Shown in pieces: positions 46,051 through 54,920 of a DNA stretch of 64,000 nucleotides. Every line of letters starts with the position of its first letter. The first letter of the stretch is position 1. The translations under genes and the position numbers were made by a program. Origin of the DNA: Blastocatellia bacterium (GTDB taxonomy: Bacteria > Acidobacteriota > Blastocatellia > HR10); NCBI GenBank assembly GCA_035573895.1, contig DATLZR010000009.1, positions 1-64,000 on the forward strand, given 5' to 3'. The notes beneath the pieces are model-generated. The model did not search any database. It was not told the DNA's origin and saw only the letters and a list, made by a program, of their open reading frames with translations.

Positions 46051-46806
46051 ATGTCTGCGCCAATGAGTACGCCATTGGTTCAAATCGTTATTCCGACATA
46101 CAACGAGCGAGAGAATCTGCCTCCTTTAATCGCGGCCATCAGGCACGTCCTCCCTAACGGAGGGATTCTCATCGTTGATGATGGATCGCCTGATGGAACT
46201 GGTGAACTGGCCGATCAGCTCGCACGAGGCGATCCTCTTTTGCATGTTCTCCATCGAACCGGCCCGCGAGGTTTCGGCCGTTCGTTAGTGGATGGGATGC
46301 TCTGGGCCCTGGAGCGGAATCCCGACTTCGTGATTCAGATGGATGCCGATGGATCGCATAACCCGGAGTATCTGCCGGCACTGCTCGAAGCTGCTCGCGA
46401 TTACGATGTCGTCATTGGCTCGCGCTACGTGCGACACCATGTCAGCGTGGTGAACTGGCCGTTGTCGCGGCTATTATTGAGCGTTTTCGCCAATGCCTAC
46501 GTGCGAACCATCACGCATCTGCCGGTGACCGATGCAACCGGCGGTTACCGGTGCTGGCGCGCATCTGCTTTGAGACGAATTTGTCTTCACACGATTCGCT
46601 CCGATGGATATTCGTTTCAGGTGGAAACGCTCTACCGCGCTTACGCCCTCGGCTTTCGCATCGCAGAAGTCCCCATTATTTTCATCGAGCGTCGGGCCGG
46701 GGCTTCGAAGATGAGCAAGCGGGTCATTGTTGAATCGGCGTTTATGCCCTGGCGCTTGATTGTCGCCCGGTTGGTAGGTCGGTTGCTCCCGAAAGACTCT
46801 CGCTGA
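46051..46806 (+). CDS. GT2 polyprenol-phosphate mannosyltransferase-like
   Basis: Family 2 glycosyltransferase of the dolichol/polyprenol-phosphate mannose synthase type, transferring a sugar from a nucleotide donor to a lipid phosphate at the inner membrane face. Motifs: VIPTYNERENLPPLI, VDDGSPDGT, the metal-binding DADGSHNPE, GSRYV, and TDATGGYRCWRASAL. There is no C-terminal membrane domain (251 residues), so it is the short form. ATG 46051 or 46063 are candidate starts; a longer frame back to 45859 would begin upstream of the promoter and is rejected. Convergent with the flippase, with 27 bases between the stops. Confidence 0.9.
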   Translation: MSAPMSTPLVQIVIPTYNERENLPPLIAAIRHVLPNGGILIVDDGSPDGTGELADQLARGDPLLHVLHRTGPRGFGRSLVDGMLWALERNPDFVIQMDADGSHNPEYLPALLEAARDYDVVIGSRYVRHHVSVVNWPLSRLLLSVFANAYVRTITHLPVTDATGGYRCWRASALRRICLHTIRSDGYSFQVETLYRAYALGFRIAEVPIIFIERRAGASKMSKRVIVESAFMPWRLIVARLVGRLLPKDSR

Positions 46807-46833
46807 ACCCATGGAAAGCCCCAGACGGTCGCC

Positions 46834-48330
46834 TCAATGCGGCACGCCTCCGAACAGGAGCTGCCGGAGGGCTTTTGCCTCCTCGATGAAATAACGTCGC
46901 AGCATGACAATATGGGCCAACCCTCCGACCGCCAGGGTGAGCAAGAGGATCATCGCTTCGGGGGCACCTTGTTGTCGTGCGAGCAAACGAACCGCTGCGC
47001 TGGCCAAAGCCACGACTGCCGCCGCCTGAAGGGCGGGTCTAATGGCCTCGGCGTATGCAGCCCACCGCCACCGAAAGAGCCTGAGGACCAGGCCCACAAG
47101 AATGAGCTGGGCTCCACCGAAGACAATTCCCGTCGCCGCCGCTACCCCAGCAATCCCCCAGTGCGTCCCGAGGATAACAACCGCAGTAAAAACAGGGGCC
47201 ATCGCCAGCGAAAACTTGAATCCGAGATCCGGTCGCCCAACGGCGTTGAGCAGTTCCATCGCCCCCAGGGCCAGCGACCGCCCTACGGCATAGAGCAACA
47301 GGAAACGAAATGGAGTGATGGCATCGGCCCATTTCTCGCTGTAGAGAAAGCCGATGAACTCCTCCGCCGCAACCATCTGAAGAAGTGTCAGCGGCACCAT
47401 CACTGCGGTCCCCCGGCGAAGGAAGCGAAGATAGGTGGTCTGAAGTTCCTCTCGATGGTTCTGGAGGCGAGCGAAAATAGGGAAGACAACCTGTGAGAAG
47501 ACGCCCGTCATCAGGACCACGATCATCATACTCTGGGCGTAGGCGAAACTGTAGAAACCCAGAAGCGTCGCTCCCAGGAGCTTGCCAATGAGGATGTAGT
47601 CGGCATTGTTGTTGACGAAGGTGATCAGTTCACTGCCGAGGACATTCCGTCCATAGCGAAAAATCTCCCGCCAGTATTTCCGGTGAAGCTGAAATGACGG
47701 ACGAAAGTCACACACTGCCCATGTCACGGCGACACCCAGAGGAAATGCGACGAGACCTGGAAGGGCGAGACTCCATACACCCCAACCGAGCGCTGCGAGA
47801 AGGATTGTGAGCCCGGTCCCCACGAGCGTCATCACGATCTGGGGGATGATCAATCGCCGATACTGCATTCGCTTCTGCAACACTGTCTGATGAATCCCTC
47901 CGAGCGGCGCAATCAAAAAAAAGGTGATCCCCAGCACGATCATCACCGGAGCCACGATCGGCGTGCCATAAAACGTTGCCACCAGCGGGGCCACAGCGAC
48001 CTGGATCAGAAAGAGTCCGAGACTCGCCGTCATCCCCAACCAGAATCCAGCCGTGAGATATTCTTGTCTTTCCTCGGGCTGATAGATGAGGAAATGGCCG
48101 ACGCCGATGTTCCCCACGGCCATGACGAGGTTGGAAAACGTTGTGGCCAGGTTCATCAGACCGAAGTCTAACGGGGTGAGAAGCCGTGCTATGACGATCC
48201 CGGAGAAAAAATTAATCGTCCGTGTGACCAGTTGATGAAACAGCAGCCAGACTGTCCCGGAATAAAATCCTCGCTCCAATAGGGAGGCCGACCCCGGGGC
48301 TACATCATCGCGTCTCATGGTGCTCGGCAT
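46834..48330 (-). CDS. polysaccharide flippase (MOP/Wzx superfamily)
   Basis: Multi-spanning exporter of lipid-linked oligosaccharides, related to WzxC and other lipopolysaccharide biosynthesis flippases. About twelve hydrophobic helices are visible. Conserved opening: LLFHQLVTRTINFFSGIVIARLLTPLDFGLMNLA, with IARLLTPLDFG as the signature, then FLIYQPEERQEYLTAGFWLG and a later GSELITFVNNNADYILIGKLLG. Start ATG 48330 (MPSTMRRDD) is chosen near the domain; 22 further in-frame codons exist upstream. It follows the M14 peptidase gene closely on the same strand. With the adjacent glycosyltransferase it suggests surface-glycan export. Confidence 0.88.
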   Translation of the reverse strand: MPSTMRRDDVAPGSASLLERGFYSGTVWLLFHQLVTRTINFFSGIVIARLLTPLDFGLMNLATTFSNLVMAVGNIGVGHFLIYQPEERQEYLTAGFWLGMTASLGLFLIQVAVAPLVATFYGTPIVAPVMIVLGITFFLIAPLGGIHQTVLQKRMQYRRLIIPQIVMTLVGTGLTILLAALGWGVWSLALPGLVAFPLGVAVTWAVCDFRPSFQLHRKYWREIFRYGRNVLGSELITFVNNNADYILIGKLLGATLLGFYSFAYAQSMMIVVLMTGVFSQVVFPIFARLQNHREELQTTYLRFLRRGTAVMVPLTLLQMVAAEEFIGFLYSEKWADAITPFRFLLLYAVGRSLALGAMELLNAVGRPDLGFKFSLAMAPVFTAVVILGTHWGIAGVAAATGIVFGGAQLILVGLVLRLFRWRWAAYAEAIRPALQAAAVVALASAAVRLLARQQGAPEAMILLLTLAVGGLAHIVMLRRYFIEEAKALRQLLFGGVPH

Positions 48331-48420
48331 GAGAGTTCGCGAAACATAATGAGTCACGGGACAGGGCATCACGGGGTGGTCTCGACCCGTGGTCAACGGG
48401 TCGGCCCCGTGAACGAGCCC

Positions 48421-50115
48421 TCATTTCTTCTCCTTCTCCCGTTGAATTGCGTCGAAAGATTCTACCCGTTCGGTCACGAGGCGAAGAGGCCGATGGACGC
48501 GATAGACGGGAAAGACCACCGGTTGCTCTCGTTGCTGCTGCGCCATCAGGTAGTCATCAAAGAAGTTCCAATCCACCAACCCATCATCGCTCTCCGGTTC
48601 GAGGAGGTAAAAGGCCAGATTGGCTTTGGGCTGCGCCAGGGAGATGTAATAGGAACCTGCGGGGATATCCACGGCGCGCGTCTGGAATTTCCCAGCCAGC
48701 GTCGTTTCTCGGTGATTCTGGAAGGGTTGGGCGGCATGGGTGACGCTCTCGACGGCATAGACTTCGACCTCAGCCCGAAGTGGTTTCTTGACCTCCTCAA
48801 CGAGCACTCCGTGGGCGCGAAGTTTCTTGACGACATCGGGCAAATTGGGCAAGAGCAGATACCCGCGCGGGATGGTGATAGTTCGCGTGGCTTCGAAAAG
48901 ACCGAAGTTTTGGGTCACGTAGGTGACCAACCGATCCGTTCGGCGAGGCCGTCTCTGCCCCGTTGCTGGATCCGTTTCCTGAACGATCTCGTAGCCGAGG
49001 ATGGGGACGGGCTTGTCGAACGGCCTCATCTTAAACCGGACGCCGAGCTGATCGGATGCAGTCGGCGACTTCCCTCGATTGACTGTCTCCCGATCGGCTC
49101 GCGCGATGATCTCCATCATCTCCTGACTGTGCGTTGCTGCATATTCCAGGATCACCTGGAGGAACTTTTCCGTCACATCCACGCGAGTGCGAAAATCAGC
49201 GTAGGCATAGGATTCGGCCAGGATCGTCATCCGATTGCGGAGGCCGAGGTAGTTGTTGCCGAACCGGGGACGATGATCGAAGGTCTGCCATCCTTTGCTC
49301 GGATCGTTGGGGTCAATGAAATTTCCGTAGAAATAGGTCTTGTAACCGAAGCGGGAGTCGAGCACCTTCGTGATCTCCGGCAGCATTCGCTCGCGGACAT
49401 ACTCGATGGGTTCTCGGTGCCCATTGGGGTTGAGTGGCGGGGCGTAGGTCAGCGCATAGCCGTGATACGATCCGTTGGTTGTATGACAATCAATCGTGAG
49501 ATGGGGATCCCAGCGATTGAAGATGTTCTGAACGAGCGCGTTCGCTTCCGGCGTTTCGAGCTTCATAAAGTCGCGATTGAGATCCAACCCCTGCGCATTC
49601 TCCCGAGTCCCCACGCCCCCGCTCGGTCCATTTTGATGCCGCCGATTATTGGGGCCGATGCGGTCATTTCCATCGGCGTTGTAGATGGGAGCAAGCAACA
49701 CGACCAGACGGGCGAGCAACGGTCGCAAGCGGCCAACAGTTAAATCTCTTAGAAGATGGAGGGTTGCTTCCTTCCCGTCTACCTCGCCGGCGTGAATGTT
49801 GGCCATGATGAAGACAACCATTTTCCCCGACGCGCGGGCCTGCTCGGGCGATGTCACTGGCGGCTCGGACACGATCACCAGAGGGAGATCCCGCCCTTCA
49901 AAACTCTTGCCGAACGACGTCAGGCGAACGAGATCACTCTGGCGGCTCATCTCCTTGAGGAACTCGATGACATCCTGATACCGCGATGTCTCGGTGAACC
50001 CGCTTATTTCCGCCCGCGAGCGAGGAAGATTCGCGGGTTCCTGCTTTACACTCGCCTGGCCCGATGAAAGAAGACATCCCACGACGATCATCACCACACC
50101 TTTGATTCTGAACAT
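48421..50115 (-). CDS. secreted M14-family zinc carboxypeptidase
   Basis: Exported metallocarboxypeptidase of 564 residues. The signal segment FRIKGVVMIVVGCLLSSGQAS could be cleaved either after a VVGC lipobox or near GQAS. Zinc ligands: His and Glu of NIHAGEVDGKE, and a distal His in TIDCHTTNGSYHGY. LNRDFMKLETPEA and the catalytic Glu in ILAESYAY complete the M14 core. The C-terminal 200 residues (EIVQETDPATGQRRPRR onwards) form an additional domain seen in peptidases of this subgroup. GGGAGGAGGG gives a very strong ribosome-binding site before ATG 50115. Probable role is extracellular peptide degradation. Confidence 0.9.
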   Translation of the reverse strand: MFRIKGVVMIVVGCLLSSGQASVKQEPANLPRSRAEISGFTETSRYQDVIEFLKEMSRQSDLVRLTSFGKSFEGRDLPLVIVSEPPVTSPEQARASGKMVVFIMANIHAGEVDGKEATLHLLRDLTVGRLRPLLARLVVLLAPIYNADGNDRIGPNNRRHQNGPSGGVGTRENAQGLDLNRDFMKLETPEANALVQNIFNRWDPHLTIDCHTTNGSYHGYALTYAPPLNPNGHREPIEYVRERMLPEITKVLDSRFGYKTYFYGNFIDPNDPSKGWQTFDHRPRFGNNYLGLRNRMTILAESYAYADFRTRVDVTEKFLQVILEYAATHSQEMMEIIARADRETVNRGKSPTASDQLGVRFKMRPFDKPVPILGYEIVQETDPATGQRRPRRTDRLVTYVTQNFGLFEATRTITIPRGYLLLPNLPDVVKKLRAHGVLVEEVKKPLRAEVEVYAVESVTHAAQPFQNHRETTLAGKFQTRAVDIPAGSYYISLAQPKANLAFYLLEPESDDGLVDWNFFDDYLMAQQQREQPVVFPVYRVHRPLRLVTERVESFDAIQREKEKK

Positions 50116-50184
50116 CCGTTGTCCCTCCTCCCTAAAGTGACTGATGCCGGGTGAAGCGCTCTCCCCCGGCGAAGACGGCTTCCG

Positions 50185-50772
50185 TCATTGCTGCCGGCTG
50201 GAGGATACCACCCAGGTATAATGAATGCGCTGAAGCGCCGTCCAGTTGGCGCCGACGGCGATGACCCAGAGCGCCTGTTCCACACGATTGAAGAGAATGC
50301 CCAGCATAAGGAAGACGATGCGCTCGGGTCGTTCCATGAAGCCCACGCGACAATGACCGATGACGCTCTCGGCTCGCGCCCGCGCGTAGCTGGTCATGAC
50401 CGTGCCGACGAGCGCGAGACAACAAATTAACAGATAATCGAGCCGGTTCATCCGAGCGAAATAGAGGATGAGACCGATGAGCATCGCCATATCGGCATAC
50501 CGATCCAGAGCTGAATCCAAAAATGCCCCAAACCGGCTCTGCGTGTTTTTCGCGCGGGCTACCATTCCGTCGAGCAGGTCGCACAATCCCACCACGGCAA
50601 TGGCCGTAGCTCCCCAGAGGAACTCTCCCCTGGCCAGAGCGACGCCCGAAAGGATTCCCGCCGTGCACCCGACGACCGTGATCAGATTCGGCGAAATACC
50701 CACGCGCACGAGCATCTGTGCCAGACGCAGCAGAACGGACTGAAATCCCTTTCCTAAGAATCGGCTGATCAT
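50185..50772 (-). CDS. CDP-alcohol phosphatidyltransferase
   Basis: Integral membrane enzyme that transfers a CDP-linked phosphatidyl group to an alcohol (195 residues, about six helices). The catalytic motif D-x2-DG-x2-AR-x8-G-x3-D-x3-D is complete as DLLDGMVARAKNTQSRFGAFLDSALD, within which DG, AR, G, D and D are the key residues. The segment RARAESVIGHCRVGFMERPERI resembles inositol-phosphate or archaeal-type synthases more than PgsA. The substrate alcohol is undetermined. ATG 50772 has GGAG five bases upstream. Upstream is the TPR gene, and downstream the M14 peptidase. Confidence 0.92.
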   Translation of the reverse strand: MISRFLGKGFQSVLLRLAQMLVRVGISPNLITVVGCTAGILSGVALARGEFLWGATAIAVVGLCDLLDGMVARAKNTQSRFGAFLDSALDRYADMAMLIGLILYFARMNRLDYLLICCLALVGTVMTSYARARAESVIGHCRVGFMERPERIVFLMLGILFNRVEQALWVIAVGANWTALQRIHYTWVVSSSRQQ

Positions 50773-50821
50773 CAACGCTCCATAGGGGTGACCGAGCGCT
50801 CTCCGCCAGGGGACCAGCCTT

Positions 50822-52213
50822 TCACCAATCGCTCATTCCCGTTGCTTCCGAGACAAGAGTCAGCATACGGGCGCGAACATCCTCGGCTAATCGAGCGAAG
50901 GCGACCTCACCGAGCTGTTCCCGCAGGCGCCGAATGCGATCTCCGACCAGGCTCTCGGCCAGGGCAGGATTCTTTTGACTGAGTGCCTCGGCCTGAAAAT
51001 AACATGCCAGCGCATATTGATGCTGCCCCTGCTGCGCATAAACTTCACCCAAGGCGGTGATGAATTCGACTTGTGAGGACAGCTCGCCTGCAGGGCGCAC
51101 AAGCCGAAGTCCGCGTTTGTACAGTGCGGCGGCCTCCATCATATCTCCTCGCGCGAGATAAACCGATGCCAGCATCCGAATCAAACGGCGAAGCATCACG
51201 TCGCGCAAGCCGGGCTCCATCTTTTCTGCGAGTGATAGCGCCGAGGTCAAAGGACGAACCGCCTCATCCCCTCGATCTTCTTTAACCGCCAGGACACCGA
51301 GGCCATAGAGGGCTTCGATTTCGATTCGCTGATTTCTCGACCTCCGGGCCAATGCGATGGCCTCCTGATAATACTCACGGGCCTTCGGACTCTCACCCAT
51401 GCCGGCGAGGGTTTGACCTAACAAGAGGAGGGTCTCCGCCTCCGCCCGAACGTCAAGAAGTTCACGCCGTTTCCTCAGCGCCTCCTCGAAATACTGTCGC
51501 GCCTGAGCAAGGTCACCCACCCGCAAATAGGTACGGCCGAGATTGAACGTTGTGTTCGCAACACCCGTGTGATCCTTCACCTTCTTTCGCAACGGCAGCG
51601 CTTGACGATAATAATCGAGCGCTTCGGTCGTGCGCCCCCGCGCAAGAAAACAATTGCCCAAACCATTGAGAGCCGTCGCTTCAGCCCGTCGGTTCTTGAC
51701 CTTACGTGAAAGTTCGAGGACCTCGCGGTAGATCTGCTCCGCGCGGTCAACGTCACCGAGAACATAGTAGGCGTAGGCGATTTGATGAAGGGGTTCCGGC
51801 TCACTCTTTCTATCCTTGATCTCTTTTTTGATGGCAACCGATCTTTCGTAGAAACCGATCGCCGAACGAGCATCCCCCATAAAGAAAAGATAAAGGTCGC
51901 CTATGGCGATCAACGTCACACTCGCTCCCCGACGGTCCTTGCGGCCCTCCTGAAGCTGAAGGGCCTCTTCATAGTTCCGAAGGGCTTCCTCGTAATCGCC
52001 CACATCAATGAGTCCCTTGGCCGTGCGATAAAGCATTTCGATTCGTCGCGCGTAGCCATTGGGTCCTAGAGGGATGTCCTCCTGAGCGAAGACAGCGACG
52101 CGGAGAGAGAATAACCAGATCAGGACATAAGCAACAGCCCCTGGCGGGATACGACGTCGGAACGCACCGTTAGGCTTGCTCCTCGCACCCATTGCATTGT
52201 GTATGTCACTCAT
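50822..52213 (-). CDS. exported tetratricopeptide repeat protein
   Basis: A 463-residue protein with a signal peptide or N-terminal anchor (GAVAYVLIWLFSLRVAVFAQ, cleavage expected after FAQ region). About nine consecutive TPR units of roughly 40 residues follow, such as LIDVGDYEEALRNYEEALQL, HQIAYAYYVLGDVDRAEQIY, LGNCFLARGRTTEALDYYRQAL and LGRTYLRVGDLAQARQYFEEAL. The repeats should form a superhelical protein-binding scaffold. ATG 52213 gives a normal signal peptide; the longer frame to 52453 runs through the FTR1 terminator and is rejected. A TTGACA promoter lies just upstream with no Shine-Dalgarno site. Partner unknown. Confidence 0.85.
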   Translation of the reverse strand: MSDIHNAMGARSKPNGAFRRRIPPGAVAYVLIWLFSLRVAVFAQEDIPLGPNGYARRIEMLYRTAKGLIDVGDYEEALRNYEEALQLQEGRKDRRGASVTLIAIGDLYLFFMGDARSAIGFYERSVAIKKEIKDRKSEPEPLHQIAYAYYVLGDVDRAEQIYREVLELSRKVKNRRAEATALNGLGNCFLARGRTTEALDYYRQALPLRKKVKDHTGVANTTFNLGRTYLRVGDLAQARQYFEEALRKRRELLDVRAEAETLLLLGQTLAGMGESPKAREYYQEAIALARRSRNQRIEIEALYGLGVLAVKEDRGDEAVRPLTSALSLAEKMEPGLRDVMLRRLIRMLASVYLARGDMMEAAALYKRGLRLVRPAGELSSQVEFITALGEVYAQQGQHQYALACYFQAEALSQKNPALAESLVGDRIRRLREQLGEVAFARLAEDVRARMLTLVSEATGMSDW

Positions 52214-52225
52214 CGGTCGGGGAGA

Positions 52226-52254
52226 ATCTTGCCCGCGCGCTTTTTTCCTGTCAA
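52226..52254 (-). promoter_or_regulatory. TPR gene promoter
   Basis: Minus strand: TTGACA (52254-52249), a 17-base spacer, CAAGAT (52231-52226), 12 bases before ATG 52213. The -10 is weak. Confidence 0.35.
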
Positions 52255-52415
52255 TAGGCCAGCATCCTGCGAGAACAATTCGACAGCATGCCGAAGGCAG
52301 CAAACCCGTCCCGGCCTGGCCCATTCCCCCGACGAGCCGACCACGTGATTTTGTGGACTGATGGGCACTTTTTTCACGCTCCTCCCGGAGCGAAAGTAAC
52401 CACCGGGAAACCATG

Positions 52416-52471
52416 AAAAAAAAGCGCAAGCTCTCTGGTCTGCAGGAAATCACAGACTCGAGAGCTTGCGC
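52416..52471 (-). terminator. intrinsic terminator of FTR1 gene
   Basis: A 12-bp perfect stem (GCGCAAGCTCTC at 52424-52435 with GAGAGCTTGCGC at 52460-52471), extended inward by GTCTG/CAGAC. On the minus strand it is followed by eight consecutive T (52423-52416). It begins 34 bases after the FTR1 stop and isolates that gene from the TPR gene. Confidence 0.93.
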
Positions 52472-52504
52472 AACGCACTCGGAGAGAAGATAGAGGGGTA
52501 AGGA

Positions 52505-53287
52505 TCAATCAGTTGCGGTAGCAGAAACGCCAGGGCGAACCAAAAGACCACCCCGGTTCCGATCTCGCCACCACGCGCCGAGAAGCCAGAGACCACAAAT
52601 CCCCACCATGCCTAAGGAAAACCACTTCCCATAAATCCCTGTCGGCGATAAGGGTTCGGTCGCCGCGTGAAATTCCTCGCTCCGGGGAAGAATCTCGGCT
52701 TCGGCCAGCTCATGAAAAGAGTAGATGAGGATCTGTATCGTAAAGAGAATGAGGTAAATTCCAGTGACCTGGAAGAATCGTCGAAGGTTGATCCGCGATC
52801 CATATCGCGACCACAACCAGGCCATCGTTATAGCGGCCATCAGTCCGAGAATGGCACCGGTGAAATAGTTGCCTCGGACCTGGTATAGCATCAGGGCAGT
52901 TTCCATCCCTTCACGGGTGATCATTAGCACAGTGAAAAGGAAAACTCCACCAAAGGCGGCCCACCGTGACACTGGCGCCGATGCCCTTTCGAGGTGCCCC
53001 TCCATGATCTGCTTGAGCCGAGGACCCGTCCGCCACAAGTGAATCACCAAGGAAGCGACGAGCACTGCGGCCACCAGACCGATCACTCCTTCCCAGAACG
53101 CCTGATTGATGCCGCGCAACAAGACAAAACCCAGAATCGCACTGAGCACGGCAGCCGTTACAATTCCCACATATACCGCGCTCTTTAGCCATTGGCGGTT
53201 CGTCTTGTTGAGATAGGTCAGCGTAATAGCCACGATGAGAAACGCCTCAAATCCCTCGCGCAGAACGATCATGAAGGCATCAAGCAT
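52505..53287 (-). CDS. FTR1-family iron permease
   Basis: High-affinity iron permease of the FTR1/EfeU type, with 7 predicted membrane helices in 260 residues. The two iron-binding REGxE motifs are REGFEAFLIV at about residue 10 and TREGMETALML near 120. Bacterial homologues import Fe2+ or Fe3+, often with EfeO and EfeB, neither of which is adjacent. ATG 53287 is favoured since homologues start MLDAFMIVLREGFEA; the GTG at 53302 lies within the AGGAGG site itself. Transcribed from a TTGACA promoter overlapped by a Fur-box-like palindrome, with its own intrinsic terminator, so it is a self-contained iron-regulated unit. Confidence 0.95.
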   Translation of the reverse strand: MLDAFMIVLREGFEAFLIVAITLTYLNKTNRQWLKSAVYVGIVTAAVLSAILGFVLLRGINQAFWEGVIGLVAAVLVASLVIHLWRTGPRLKQIMEGHLERASAPVSRWAAFGGVFLFTVLMITREGMETALMLYQVRGNYFTGAILGLMAAITMAWLWSRYGSRINLRRFFQVTGIYLILFTIQILIYSFHELAEAEILPRSEEFHAATEPLSPTGIYGKWFSLGMVGICGLWLLGAWWRDRNRGGLLVRPGVSATATD

Positions 53288-53371
53288 AGTCGTCCAACCC
53301 ACCTCCTGTTGTTCATCTGCTCCTGCTTCTGAATGTCACCTCATCCCCTCCTGGCCTGTCGGTGAGCCGAG

Positions 53372-53400
53372 AGTTTAGCATAATTGAAATTGATTGTCAA
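53372..53400 (-). promoter_or_regulatory. FTR1 promoter
   Basis: Minus strand: TTGACA (53400-53395), a 17-base spacer, TAAACT (53377-53372). The leader is about 80 nt. The rest of the 389-base gap to thiI has no gene. Confidence 0.65.
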
Positions 53401-53404
53401 TTTC
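53386..53404. promoter_or_regulatory. Fur-box-like operator
   Basis: Perfect 8-3-8 palindrome GAAATTGA-TTG-TCAATTTC in a locally AT-rich patch. It overlaps the -35 hexamer and spacer of the FTR1 promoter. It resembles Fur boxes of the TTGA(N)TCAA type; an iron-dependent DtxR-type regulator is the alternative. Confidence 0.6.
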
Positions 53405-53676
53405 CAATCTAACTTCCGGATGCCTCCGGCATCGCCCGTGCGGTGGGAAGATCTGTTGGAGAGGGAAAAGGACCTCTCTCAGTAAGCCCCTCGGAGGACG
53501 AGGCCGTGGGATCGGAGGAATGTCATGAGGGGCTCGGCTTGGGGGACGGAACCCATCACTTCCCTTCCCCTCATTCCGAACGAGTCCTCACTTAGCACGC
53601 CTGAGGCATCGGGCGAAGCGTCGCTGACGGGATCCTGAGCCCGAGCCAATGTCAAACCGCATCCCCATGGTACCCT

Positions 53677-54870
53677 CTACCGAACGACCTGTTCGGTCAT
53701 GGTCTCGGTGACCGAAAATACCTCCGTTCGGCTCAGGGCGGCCGCGATTAATCGCTCGACATCAAGTCTCTGCTCGAGTTGCTCGACTCGATCCCGACGG
53801 GCTCGAGTGACTGGTTTTTTGGGCGCAAACAGGGTGCAGCAATCCTCATAGGGGAGAATCGAGATGTCATACGTTCCAATGCGTCGGGCGAGCGTCACAA
53901 TCTCCGCCTTGTCCAGACCGATGAGAGGCCGGAGAACGAGAATGTTCACCGCCGCATCCACGCAGCTCAGATTTTCTAACGTCTGGCTGGCCACCTGTCC
54001 GAGACTTTCGCCCGTCACCAAAGCTCCGTATCCATGTTCGGTGGCCAGGCGTTCGGCCACCCGATACATGAATCGGCGATGAAAGATGGTCCACAGTGGC
54101 GGCGGTATCTGTCGGGAGATTTCCACCTGAAGGTCGGTGAACGAAGGGATGTAAACGGTCACCGGCTCGCCCTTCCATCGGCTGAGGCACCGGCTGAGTT
54201 CAATCACTTTTTCTTTGGCTTTGTCTCCGGTGTAGGGGAAGCTGTGAAAGTAGACGACATCAACGGCGATGCCGCGCTTCATCGCCATCCAGGCAGCGAC
54301 CGGGCTGTCAATGCCACCTGAGAGCAACACGAGCGCCCGCCCGTTAATACCGACGGGGAGCCCGCCCGGTCCTTCAATCCACTCAGCGAAAAGCAGGATG
54401 CCCTCCTGGCGAATTTCGACGCCAATCGTCGTATCCGGGTGATGAACATCCACAGCAAAATCGGGAATAGCGCGTTGAATGGCCGTCCCCAGGAGGCGAT
54501 TGACGTCAAGCGAGGTCAGGGGGAATGTCTTCAAACTTCGGCGCGTCTCGATTTTAAACGTGCGCGCACCCCGTTCGTATTCGCGTCGGGCAAGTGTGAC
54601 AGCTTCCTGTTCGAGGAGGGTTGTATCGAAGGGAAGCCGCACCGCCGGACTCACACTCCGAATGCCAAACACCCGCGGGAGAGCACGCAGAAGTTCCGCC
54701 TCGTCCTCGCCCGCCAGGATATAGAGTCGTCCCCACTCGATACGAACGCGTCCACGCTCAACACCCGTCACCCGTCGGATGTTTTCCGCCAATTTCCTGG
54801 TGAAGTCGGGGCGGTTTCGCCCCTTGATGCCAATTTCGTCATAGCGGACGAGAACGAGCCGTTCAACCAT
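53677..54870 (-). CDS. thiI: tRNA 4-thiouridine synthetase ThiI
   Basis: Sulfurtransferase making 4-thiouridine in tRNA and, in some bacteria, thiazole for thiamine. It has an N-terminal ferredoxin-like and THUMP domain (RYDEIGIKGRNRPDF, then RVFGIRSVSPAVR). The PP-loop pyrophosphatase motif SGGIDSPVAAW is near residue 185, followed by GESLGQVASQTLENL. The C-terminal rhodanese domain of E. coli ThiI is absent (397 residues), as in Bacillus-type enzymes that accept sulfur directly from a dedicated desulfurase. That fits the cysteine desulfurase gene 50 bases upstream. ATG 54870 or 54885 are possible; neither has ideal spacing to GAGAGGG. Confidence 0.95.
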   Translation of the reverse strand: MVERLVLVRYDEIGIKGRNRPDFTRKLAENIRRVTGVERGRVRIEWGRLYILAGEDEAELLRALPRVFGIRSVSPAVRLPFDTTLLEQEAVTLARREYERGARTFKIETRRSLKTFPLTSLDVNRLLGTAIQRAIPDFAVDVHHPDTTIGVEIRQEGILLFAEWIEGPGGLPVGINGRALVLLSGGIDSPVAAWMAMKRGIAVDVVYFHSFPYTGDKAKEKVIELSRCLSRWKGEPVTVYIPSFTDLQVEISRQIPPPLWTIFHRRFMYRVAERLATEHGYGALVTGESLGQVASQTLENLSCVDAAVNILVLRPLIGLDKAEIVTLARRIGTYDISILPYEDCCTLFAPKKPVTRARRDRVEQLEQRLDVERLIAAALSRTEVFSVTETMTEQVVR

Positions 54871-54920
54871 AATGACCGATGTCATCCCTCTCGGGCACCA
54901 GGACGGTGCGCCCGGAGAGG

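Noticed and set aside
52214-52453. Longer TPR protein start
   Set aside because: It would include the FTR1 terminator hairpin and the gene's own promoter; ATG 52213 gives a proper signal peptide.
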